From Prorocentrum cordatum (taxonomy: Eukaryota > Sar > Dinophyceae > Prorocentrales > Prorocentraceae), in assembly GCA_963575745.1 (NCBI GenBank), contig CAUYUJ010014604.1:692023-756022 (forward strand): a stretch of 64,000 bases of DNA. The letters are read 5' to 3'. The stretch's first letter is position 1, and each line of letters starts with the position of its first letter. Positions 53,526 to 61,771 of the stretch are shown one piece after another. The translations under genes and the position numbers were made by a program. The notes below the pieces were generated by a model. That model saw only the letters and a list, made by a program, of their open reading frames with translations, was not told the origin of the DNA and did not search any database.

Positions 53526-54302
53526 ATGTCAGCCGCAATGGCTAGCAACGCGGGGTGCAAGCACATACACATGAGAACGGTTGACGTCGGGAAGGCCGAC
53601 GGTAAGCCACTCACAGTGAGGTTCCCTGGCGAGGACGTGACCACCATGAGCAACGGCGTGATATTCGCGAAGATCAACGCTCGCAACCGAAGCCTGCAAC
53701 GCGCCGTGCGGAAACTCGGCTCGCATGGCGACCCACCAGAGGAATCGCTGGTGGTTTCCACCAGCGTGGCTTTGAGGGACATCAGCAAGAAGCGGAACGT
53801 GAAGCAAGCTGAGGCGCTGCTTGCCGACGAGTCGCCGAGGTGCCAGCTGTTCGCCGATGCCACGCCCGAGAAGGGCAAGGCACCGCCAGGCCGACGCAAG
53901 CGTCGCAACGCACCCGCCGCCATCCGCGTCAGCCACAGCAAAGCCCGCACCATGCGCGGCAATCCCGACACCATCACCGTCGATGTCGACGATCAGGTCA
54001 TCGCCGTGTTGCGCTGCGCGCACCCGCGCGATCAGTTGAGCGTCGCGTGCGACATGCTCCCCGCGGTCGTAGGCATCATGGCCGCGTCCTCGTGGGGCGA
54101 CCCCTGCATTCAGCGGGACCTCTCGTTGCCGAAAGGCGTGTGGAAGCATAACGGGAAGTTCTACATCATGACTAACGGCGCCAAGAGGCGTAAGTTCTTT
54201 GCCACGGCCGAGGATGCAGTGGCTGCCTTAGCTGATGCATCGAGTCATGATAGCGCACATGGCGCTGAACCTGATAGCGCACATGGCGATGATGCCATTT
54301 GA
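53526..54302 (+). CDS. 258-residue basic protein, possible AP2-like C-terminus
   Basis: ATG to TGA; a second Met at codon 5 is also possible. The N-terminal 110 residues are unclassified. Residues 121-127 (PGRRKRR) are a possible nuclear-localisation patch. Residues about 204-240 read GVWKHNGKFYIMTNG, then AKRRKFFATAEDAVAALADA. A G-V-x-W strand, basic strands and an F-x-T-x-E-x-A-x-A-A-x-D-x-A helix are the order seen in AP2/ERF DNA-binding domains, but the match is short and lacks a convincing YRG element. The tail has a small repeat (DSAHGAEPDSAHGDD). A weak leader relic lies upstream and a (CGT)n tract 220 bp downstream. If the AP2 resemblance holds it would be a DNA-binding protein; otherwise function unknown. 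Confidence 0.65.
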   Translation: MSAAMASNAGCKHIHMRTVDVGKADGKPLTVRFPGEDVTTMSNGVIFAKINARNRSLQRAVRKLGSHGDPPEESLVVSTSVALRDISKKRNVKQAEALLADESPRCQLFADATPEKGKAPPGRRKRRNAPAAIRVSHSKARTMRGNPDTITVDVDDQVIAVLRCAHPRDQLSVACDMLPAVVGIMAASSWGDPCIQRDLSLPKGVWKHNGKFYIMTNGAKRRKFFATAEDAVAALADASSHDSAHGAEPDSAHGDDAI

Positions 54303-54512
54303 TCCGCGCTGGCGACGTTTATACTACCCAAGCTTACGCTTTATCGCCCAGCGCACTGGGGAGGCACATCCACGGGCGAACGCCCGATACATGGATATCC
54401 GCCGCGCGGGGTGCGTTTTGTGTTGAAGGGGAGCGTGTTGGCGGTCAGGGCATGGCGCAGCCACCAAAACAACATCGCCACCATCACCATCGCGACGTCG
54501 CGCCACCACCTC

Positions 54513-54518
<6 letters not shown>

Positions 54519-54594
<76 letters not shown>

Positions 54595-54595
54595 A
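54519..54595. repeat. CGT microsatellite, 3' of the 53.5-kb gene
   Basis: About 25 GTC/GCC units; opposite orientation to the other CGA tracts of this region. Confidence 0.97.
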
Positions 54596-55152
54596 GCTCC
54601 TCGATCCTCGATCCTCGGACTTCCAACCCCATCCTGCCCTCCTGCTCGCCATCCTCAATTCCTCTCGGGCATCCCCGTTGGGTCATCAATCTCCCCCTCG
54701 CCGTCTTCCCCATCGAGCTCGCCCTCCGCATGCCCGTCCACTCCGTCTGAGCATCGAGACATCGATGGGCGGGAACGCGGATGGGGCGGGGTAGCGCCTC
54801 CGGTGTATGATGCATTTCATGTAAGATCGAGCGCGGAGGGAATGTTAACGTCACACATCTCTGAAGAGGGCCCCAAGGAGGCCCCAGCACGAGGGCCCCA
54901 ATATGTCTCCAAGAGAGCCCCGATAGTGCCCTCAGTAGCTCTTGTCCGCAGATTTCTGTATCAGAGCCTGTCGGGGCGTTACCGAATGCCCCAAGCGGGC
55001 CGCAAGATGGCATAATATGGCCCCGACCAGTTTCAAAGAGGGCCCCGAGAGGGCCCCGACGGCCGCTGGTCCGACAAATCCTGCACCGAAGCTCCCCGCA
55101 TTGATAGTATGGTGGGCACGAGCTGGATGACGGGCGCCGCATGTAGCCCTGA
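54596..55152. other. Intergenic, no gene
   Basis: 54870-55060 contains GGGGCCCC-type quasi-repeats (GAGGCCCCAGCACGAGGGCC). Confidence 0.5.
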
Positions 55153-55186
55153 GGGTCCGCGCGGAGTTCTGGGATCGGCGCTGGAC
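55153..55186. repeat. Solo arm of the hairpin element
   Basis: GTCCGCGCGGAGTTCTGGGA followed by TCGGCGCTGGACC. Matches one arm of the 37-38 kb hairpins; no partner arm nearby. Confidence 0.6.
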
Positions 55187-55345
55187 CATTGGTTTCTTAT
55201 GGTAGCTTGGTTTCTTATGATAGCTGGGCTTCTCATGGTAGTTTGGTTCCTTATGGTAGCTTGGTTTCTTATGGTAGATCGGCTTATCATGGTAGTTTGG
55301 TTTCTTATGGTAGCTTGGACTCTCATGGTAGCATAGCGTATCATA
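55187..55345. repeat. 18-bp TGGTTTCTTATGGTAGCT repeat
   Basis: About eight units. Confidence 0.95.
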
Positions 55346-55514
55346 GCACTTTCATAGCATGGCACCTCATCGCATCTAGCATTGAGCATTCGCATTAGCC
55401 ATGTTGGGCTTGTGGGGCCTGCGAGACCACATTCGCCCAGAAGGCTCGTGGGATTCATCCCCGAGGTGTAAGACCACGTGCGCCCCGAGGGCATGGTGGA
55501 CCTCCCTCTCATCC

Positions 55515-55537
55515 TACATAACCGTTTCGGGCTCGAT
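55515..55537 (+). other. Possible degenerate leader relic
   Basis: TACATAACCGTTTCGGGCTC needs one inserted base to align with the leader; 65 nt before the ATG at 55602. Weak. Confidence 0.3.
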
Positions 55538-55601
55538 CGACAGCGTCGGGCGTTGTGCGTGCGAGGTGCGAGTCCCGAGTGCAGACATACCCGCAAGTGG
55601 C

Positions 55602-56566
55602 ATGGCGAGCGGTGCCAGCCCGTCGGCGCACCCGCCGCGGTCGCGCCAGCAGTGGCCCACGGAGTCGCCCGCGGCGCCTAACATCAGCGCGAGGGCGGCG
55701 GGGCCGCACCCGCCAGATTCGATCCCCCCGCACATGAAGAAATCGAAGACCGAGGTTGACGCGCTGGAGTCTGCGCGCGGGCAGTTCGACATCCGTTTCT
55801 GCGACGCCATGGCAGTCAGCATCGCGAACGAGGCAGTCACCAATGCCGTGGCGTACAATGGCCCAGAGCTGTGGCTTACGATGGAGAAGCTGCCAGGCAC
55901 CTATTAGATGGTCGGTTCGGACTCGGCAGGCTTCAGCGTGTACCGGCAGGAGCCCAGCAACGGAATCAACTCGAATCAGCTGTTCTTGTTCTACAAGACG
56001 GCGACGCACGAGGAGGGCTGGTACATCGCCGACGCGCTGCAGTACGACGCGGGGCCTGAGCATATCTACGCGTGGTGCAAGACGGTCGGCCCAGGCCAGG
56101 TCACGCTTCATGTCCCTTTCTGGGCCAAGAAGGGATGGCTCGGCCTCGTGGTCGAGCCCCACCACAGCTGGGCGCGCGCCCGCGCCGACGCGCGGATAGC
56201 GGCCAAGGGCACTGAGACCAATGCGCTCGAGGCGCTGAGGAGCTCAACCGCCTCGCTGACGCACGCGTTGCTGCCGATAGCGCGGCGTCCGATGAGGCCA
56301 CTAAGGGCGGCAAGTGCAGCACCAACCAGGGCGGCAAGGGCGGCAAGACCACCGCGGGATGGGGGAACCGTTGCATCAAGCTCATCTTGGCAATCAGGGC
56401 CTACGAGTGGGATGCGGCCATGAGCCTTGCCAGCGAGTGGGCAGATATCAAATGGATTCGGCCAATCATCGAGATGCGGGAGCAGCAGGCCCACGCGAGG
56501 TCGCATCGCAAGGCTGCCAAGGTTGACGATGCCAAGGTTGACGATGATGAGGATGATGAGTACTGA
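55602..56566 (+). pseudogene. Interrupted gene: in-frame TAG plus one frameshift
   Basis: Three coding pieces line up. 55602-55904: MASGASPSAHPPRSRQQ to GPELWLTMEKLPGTY, then TAG (55905-55907). 55908 to about 56220, same frame: MVGSDSAGFSVYRQEPSN, LFLFYKTATHEEGWYIADA, VTLHVPFWAKKGWLGLVVE. From about 56225 in another frame: AEELNRLADARVAADSA, WGNRCIKLILAIRAYEWD, AKVDDDEDDEY, then TGA. The middle piece, with YRQEP, GWYIADA and LHVPFWAKK, resembles a small repeated domain I associate with dinoflagellate proteins. One stop and one missing base suggest a young pseudogene, an assembly error, or recoding/RNA editing. The frame downstream of each break stays clean, arguing for little decay. Confidence 0.65.
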
Positions 56567-56663
56567 GAGGATGACGGACGCCACTGGTAGGCCCGCCGCC
56601 TAGCAGCGCTGTTGGATAGCGACACCAGCGCGCTGCGCTATAGGCTAGGTGTGAGTGGGATGT

Positions 56664-56671
56664 GACGACGA

Positions 56672-56761
<90 letters not shown>

Positions 56762-56762
56762 G
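56664..56762. repeat. ACG/CGG microsatellite, 3' of the 55.6-kb gene
   Basis: About 33 ACG or GCG triplets starting 98 bp after the stop. Confidence 0.97.
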
Positions 56763-57724
56763 GGGTGAGGGTGGTCTAGGTACGTGCAGGCTGCCTAGTT
56801 ACCACCGCCAGCTTGTATGTTGGAGTAGTCGGTGGCGCAATGCGCGCAGCACTATGTAATACAGGCTTGATCTGAGTCCGCCCGCATTGCTCGGCAAAAA
56901 CACGTTGTCCATTCCAAAGGCCTTCGGCCCATCCCGCCACCTTGTTTGGGCCAGAGTCCAGATGCACGTGCGGTGCAACGATGGCACCACGTGGTGCCGT
57001 GATGGCTCCTGGGGGGCTCGTCGAGGCGTCTAGTGACCTTATTGGGGGCTCTTTCGGGGGCCTCAGGCAGGCCATCGGGGCCATCATGGGGCGGCCATCG
57101 GGGCCATCATGGGGCATGCCCTCGGGGCCATCACGCCCCCTCTTGGGGGGACTCTCAGGACATGAGTGGGTCGCATGGGTAAGCGCCTCGTGGACCATAT
57201 GGTGGCGCTCTGGGGCTGCAATGGGACACTCTTGGGGGAGACTCATGCGCGCTCTGGGGCTGCCATGGGACACTCTTGGCGGAAGCTGATGCTCACTTGA
57301 CTGCTCAATGAGCAGTCAAGTGAGCAACCCCATCTCGACTGGAAGGTTACGGGCCCTGCCAAGTTCCCAACCCCATCATCGCGATCGCCCATTATCTACT
57401 CAGGTATGTGATGGCTGCCGCCGCCGACCCCCCCCCCCTCGTCGCCCCCTCGCCCGCCCCTCGTCAGTGCGGGCCCGCAGACATCATGGGGGTTGAGCAC
57501 CTGGCGCCACGCCGTCCTTGGGCCACTCTCGCCCTCTCTCGCCGAGTAACCCCATCCCTCGATTTCCTCCGTTCGCCTTCCAACCTCACCGCGCCCATGG
57601 CATGTCACATGGCCCACCGCCGTTCCCTGGATCGTATCGCACATCGCGAGAATGCCCGGAGATTTCGGCATTTCGTGATTTCTGTTCTCGCCAGTTGGGG
57701 GATTTGGGCCCGTTGCACTCCCTA
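56763..57724. other. Intergenic, no gene
   Basis: 56985-57290 has CATCGGGGCCATCATGGGGC-type repeats. ACTCTTGG and TGGGACACTC units are duplicated at 57220 and 57265. An 18-nt near-palindrome CTTGACTGCTCAATGAGCAGTCAAG surrounds 57297-57321, given here as two arms: CTTGACTGCTCA and TGAGCAGTCAAG. Confidence 0.5.
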
Positions 57725-57746
57725 CTCGTTGCCGTTTTGGCTCGCG
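57725..57746 (+). other. Spliced-leader relic, degenerate
   Basis: CGTTGCCGTTTTGGCTCGCG; 16 of 22 positions match, with the TTTTGGCTC core exact. 69 nt before the ATG at 57816. Confidence 0.55.
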
Positions 57747-57815
57747 CAGTTCTCAGTGGGAGCCCATCAGGCTATAGCGCATCTGCGCTGAGGGGGCGCG
57801 CGCTCCCGATCCGCC

Positions 57816-59324
57816 ATGAACGCCGTGGGCGTTGTCGCGAGCATCGCTGACGCGCATGCCTTCATGACCGCTCGTGGCGCCAGTGTCACCCCGTCGCTAG
57901 TGGACAACCTGGCGACGCAGATTGCGGTGAAGATCGCCAGTCTCGCCACATTTACCGTCGGGGACGCCACCGCCATCACTGACGCTATCAAGGGGTCGCC
58001 GTTTGGCGAGAAAGCGCAGATGATATCTGAGGCAGTGGGTGCTCGCTTGGTAACCGCTTCATCCAGCACAACGGAGAGGACGACGTGCAGAACCCAACGC
58101 CTATACACTTTCAACCTTTACGCCACCCAGGCCGACTGGGACGTCTTCCGCAACCCCGAGCTCACCTTGCACGTCAAGATGGAGCAGGCGGCGGTCAGGC
58201 TGAATCGGCTCGGGTGTTGCAACCCCGACCCCCAGACGAGCAAGAGGGTGGTGGCGCTGCTCGTCCTCAGTCATTTCGCTCAGACGCCATGCCACAAGGA
58301 GCTCAACAAGTTTGTCTGGGACTTCAAGGCCGTCTGCAAGGCGAACCGCAAGCCCTACCCGTTCGCGCAGCTTCGCACGTACCCCGATTCGCCCATGGAT
58401 CTCCCGAAGGCCATGCAGGATCTGGCATGGACCCCCGACGACCCCCCAGTCCACGTGGATGTAAGGGGCTTTAGCGACCTCGTCCAGAACCACATCGCAC
58501 TTCGCCAGAACAACCGCCTGATCAAAACGCAGGCCAAGAAGGGCGACGATGCACTCGTCACGTGGGATGCCATGCGGGAGCTCCTGAACGGCACCGAGCG
58601 GCCGAGCATTCGGTTCTCGGATCACGGCGGTCACCCCGCCCCCGCGTACGGCCTCCAGGCGCGCCAGCAGCTTGCGCTTGAGGACCAGCCAGCCGCATCC
58701 GAAAATCGGATCGTGATTCGTGGGAGCAGCGGCGTCGCACCGACGCCACCGAGCGCGCTCATGAGCATCTCTGGGGCCGCAGTCCGCAAGCGCGACTGTG
58801 GCGGGGGCGCGCCAGGTGGAGACGCCGAGCCTGCTGAGGGTGGCGTTGGCGAGGCCAAGGGCGTGGATGATGACGGGGACGATGAATCGCCCCGTCCAGC
58901 GAGGAAGAGGCCCGCTGCCGCTGTGGCCGCCGATGCCGATGCGGCAGGCTTGTCCAAGTTCGAGCAGGCGGCCCTCAAAGCGCTACAGGCGCGCGAGGAC
59001 AAGAAGAAGGCCGAGGAAGCCAAGGAGAAGGCGGCAGAGAAAGCCTTGAAGGCGAAGACGGAGCAGGCGGCGGGTAAGGGCACCAAGATGAAGCGCCCCG
59101 CAGCAGCCTGCACCGCACACGCACACGCAACCGTGACGATGACGTCACCCGTCCCCAAGCCGAGGGCAGGCGGCCATGCACCTCCCCCGAGTGAGTACAA
59201 AGGCGGCAGGGTGTACTACTCGACCTCGAAGGGCGGCTTCAGGGTCATCAGGGACGCGTCGAACATGTCCACGGAGCGGTTCGTTAAGTTGAGGGGAGCA
59301 CCCCTTCGAAGGATGAGTGGGTGA
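57816..59324 (+). CDS. 502-residue Lys/Ala-rich protein, unknown
   Basis: ATG to TGA. Residues 1-290 look folded (FMTARGASVTPSLVDNLATQ, LYTFNLYATQADWDVFRNPE, FVWDFKAVCKANRKPYPF). Residues 330-440 are low complexity with ARKRPAAAVAA, a Lys/Glu/Ala helix (EDKKKAEEAKEKAAEKALKA) and KMKRPAAACTA. Such RKRPAA/MKRPAA stretches are common in dinoflagellate proteins and resemble histone-tail-like or nucleic-acid-binding basic tails. The C-terminus (YKGGRVYYSTSKGGFRVI, RFVKLRG) looks like a small all-beta module. No transmembrane helix or signal peptide. A leader relic lies upstream. It is probably nuclear or RNA/DNA-associated, by composition only. Confidence 0.75.
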   Translation: MNAVGVVASIADAHAFMTARGASVTPSLVDNLATQIAVKIASLATFTVGDATAITDAIKGSPFGEKAQMISEAVGARLVTASSSTTERTTCRTQRLYTFNLYATQADWDVFRNPELTLHVKMEQAAVRLNRLGCCNPDPQTSKRVVALLVLSHFAQTPCHKELNKFVWDFKAVCKANRKPYPFAQLRTYPDSPMDLPKAMQDLAWTPDDPPVHVDVRGFSDLVQNHIALRQNNRLIKTQAKKGDDALVTWDAMRELLNGTERPSIRFSDHGGHPAPAYGLQARQQLALEDQPAASENRIVIRGSSGVAPTPPSALMSISGAAVRKRDCGGGAPGGDAEPAEGGVGEAKGVDDDGDDESPRPARKRPAAAVAADADAAGLSKFEQAALKALQAREDKKKAEEAKEKAAEKALKAKTEQAAGKGTKMKRPAAACTAHAHATVTMTSPVPKPRAGGHAPPPSEYKGGRVYYSTSKGGFRVIRDASNMSTERFVKLRGAPLRRMSG

Positions 59325-59834
59325 CGGCGCTTCGCCTCATCGACGCCTTCCGCCGCATGTAGTATCAGCGACGCCAGGTCGCTATTTATACACCCTCATA
59401 AAGAGGTTGTGCATGTGCTGTCGCGCGGCAGGTTGCGTGGGATGTGATTGCAATCAGGCAGCGGTGGCTCTGTGAACCGACGCAGAGCAGCAATACAACA
59501 TCATGCATTACGTCGGGTCGTTGATGTAATTAGTCCACAATGTGATCCGATGTGTAAGTTTTGAGTGGGTTGTCCGTCACGAGTGGTCTAGTTAGGGCGC
59601 CCCCCCCCCATTGGGGGTATACCGCAGCCTTGGAAGGGACACACATAAGCCAATGCGAGTGCCCTTTGCCCCCCCCTTTCTTGGGAATACCCCAGAACCC
59701 CCGCGCCGTCGAACAAACCTAACTCATGCTTCTCGAGGCCCGCGCGTGGTCGGCGGACGCATGCGCTATAGCCGAGCTTCGAACAAGCACGCACCACCCA
59801 CCGCACATATACAACCACGCAGCACCAAACACAC
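59325..59834. other. Intergenic, no gene
   Basis: C and G runs at 59598-59620 and 59668-59680. GCGCTATAG at 59763-59771. Confidence 0.5.
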
Positions 59835-60065
59835 GCAGGTTAGGTCCTCGTTTTGATCCCGCAGCGCCATGCGCTCCCTGCGCATTCGTCCTTCGTCTGG
59901 GCCTTCCTTGTTTTGAACCCGCTGTGCGCGTTCGGCCTTTGTTGTGAATCTGTTAACCTGCAGCGTGCATGTGGGTCGTCGTGTTGAATCCGCAGCGGCA
60001 CATGCCCTATGATGCTTAGCATGGGTCCTCGCTGGCCCTCGTTTGTTGAATGCACAGCGCCGCGC
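59835..60065. repeat. 50-60 bp repeat with TCCTCGTTTTGAATCCGCAG
   Basis: Four degenerate units at about 59843, 59900, 59970 and 60030. The first retains GGTCCTCGTTTTGA, the core of the 87-bp satellite head. Confidence 0.7.
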
Positions 60066-60204
60066 GTCTCCGCCCCCGCTTCGGGGCGTGGTAAGGACAC
60101 GGAACACGATGATGGTGAGTATGATTATAGGGCCGATGAGGAGGATGGGGGTCCTCGGCCACTCAGTGGATCCAGCCGTGGCGACGATGACGTCCATTTG
60201 GGCC

Positions 60205-60224
60205 CAAGCCGTTGTGGCACACAC
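60205..60224 (+). other. Possible degenerate leader relic
   Basis: AAGCCGTTGTGGCACACA, 35 nt before the ATG at 60259. Only GCC.TT.TGGC is leader-like; weak. Confidence 0.25.
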
Positions 60225-60258
60225 AGGTTGTGCTTTTTCGTTCGTGGAGGGCGGCGGC

Positions 60259-60930
60259 ATGGCCGCCTACCTGTTCACGGAGACCGAGATGACGTGCCCG
60301 CAGTCAGTGATGTTCGAGGACGGGACGTGGACCGATGCGCCGTACATGGAGTGGAGCCGCACCGACCAGTTCTGGCGGTGCTTTATGTGTTCGAATGCAG
60401 GGAACCGAGTGACAGCGGACCATTTGACGGGGAACAGGCATCTTAGCAGGACCCAGGGCCAGTGGAACCAGCTGGGCCAATTTACGCGCGGACAGCAGCA
60501 GATCGCACGAGTTCACACGGACTACAACTACCAGCAGAGTGCAGTGCAGAATCAGCCAGCGTTGCCAGCGCCAGGACTTCAACCGCCACAACCAGCGGGG
60601 GCACCGCCAGCACCAGCGGCGGCACCGCCAGCACCAGCGGCGGCAGCGCAGCACACGCAGACCATCACCGACGCGCTGGAGCAGCACACGCAGACCATCA
60701 CCGACGCGATGGAGCAGGTCATGGAGATGAAGACCGACCACATCGAGCGCATCGAGAGGAAGTTCGATGACATCTTGGAGCGCCTGCAGCTCGTGGTCGA
60801 CCGCTTGCAGCTCGTGTCCGACCGCCTCGCGGAGACGAACCAGCTGCTCGGCGCGGCGCAGCCGCGCGGGGCCGTGCAGGCCGTGGGGGCCATGCAGGGG
60901 GCTGATGCCCCGCCGCGGGCGCACCAGTAG
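60259..60930 (+). CDS. U1/matrin-type zinc finger plus coiled coil
   Basis: 223 codons from the ATG at 60259. The frame is open further upstream (ATGs at 60109 and 60121), but this start lies just after a leader-like segment. Residues 41-61 read CFMCSNAGNRVTADHLTGNRH: Cys41-x2-Cys44-x10-His55-x5-His61. The HLTGNRH ending is typical of U1/matrin-type C2H2 fingers, which often bind double-stranded RNA or RNA-protein complexes. Residues about 105-130 are Pro/Ala repeats (GAPPAPAAAPPAPAAAA). HTQTITDALEQ is then tandemly duplicated and leads into a long coiled coil (IERIERKFDDILERLQLVVD). Likely an oligomeric nucleic-acid-binding protein. A (CGA)n tract begins 43 bp past the stop. Exact role unknown. 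Confidence 0.7.
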   Translation: MAAYLFTETEMTCPQSVMFEDGTWTDAPYMEWSRTDQFWRCFMCSNAGNRVTADHLTGNRHLSRTQGQWNQLGQFTRGQQQIARVHTDYNYQQSAVQNQPALPAPGLQPPQPAGAPPAPAAAPPAPAAAAQHTQTITDALEQHTQTITDAMEQVMEMKTDHIERIERKFDDILERLQLVVDRLQLVSDRLAETNQLLGAAQPRGAVQAVGAMQGADAPPRAHQ

Positions 60931-60973
60931 ACGTACGGCGTATCGGATGATGCATCGCGCCATCCATCGGTCG

Positions 60974-60978
60974 ACGAT

Positions 60979-61044
<66 letters not shown>

Positions 61045-61091
61045 GACGACGACGACGACGACGGTGGCGGCGGCGGCGACGACGACGACGA

Positions 61092-61122
<31 letters not shown>
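60974..61122. repeat. ACG/GCG microsatellite, 3' of the 60.3-kb gene
   Basis: About 49 triplets of ACG with GCG, GAG and GGC changes. Confidence 0.97.
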
Positions 61123-61730
61123 ACGGTTGCATGTATCGGGCGATGCATCCGCAATGCTTGAATAATTGCTAGCGCGGCTCGCTTTTTACGCGTCAGTGGC
61201 GTGCTGCAGCAGCGCCGCCGCGACGACGTGCCGGCTCGCATCGGCGCTCTTGGCCAATAGGCACGAATTCTCGACCGACACGATTGGCTGAACCATGTAT
61301 CCCCTCTTCTGGCGCCCCAGGATATGTGTGTAGTTGGTGCATATACATGGCCGTATACGGCATGCCAGGATCACATGGTGGTAGGAGTCTCAGGGTCTTA
61401 GGGGTTCCAGTTCTGAAACCCGTGTGGGTCGCATTGTGCAAGATATTTGGCGGGCTGTTAAGACGAATGTGGTCGGCGCTAAAGCGAGAGTCGCATTCGC
61501 ATAATGCTTACACTCATGCTAATTTAAAGCGGTGAAGCCCTGATGCACTGAAGCTTATAAAACAACCCCATACCCTTACCATATGGGCAATCTTGGAACC
61601 ATAATGGAGACGCATTGGGGCCCTCTTGGCCCAAGGTGGCCAGGCGACTGATCCATGCGGGCCCCCATGGCCCCGATGGAGCGTGGGCGGGGCATCGAGG
61701 GTTCAACGCCTTTTGGGGCGTAGTTTGCTC
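61123..61730. other. Intergenic, no gene
   Basis: A lone relative of the 84-bp repeat of 1.66-1.87 kb lies at about 61463-61500 (AATGTGGTCGGCGCTAAAGC). GGGGCC-rich quasi-repeats at 61610-61690. Confidence 0.5.
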
Positions 61731-61752
61731 TGCATAGCCGTTTTGGCTCAAT
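61731..61752 (+). other. Spliced-leader relic
   Basis: Contains TAGCCGTTTTGGCTCAA; 18 of 22 positions match the leader. It ends 19 nt before the ATG at 61772. Confidence 0.75.
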
Positions 61753-61771
61753 GTAGTTGCTTCGCTCTGGT

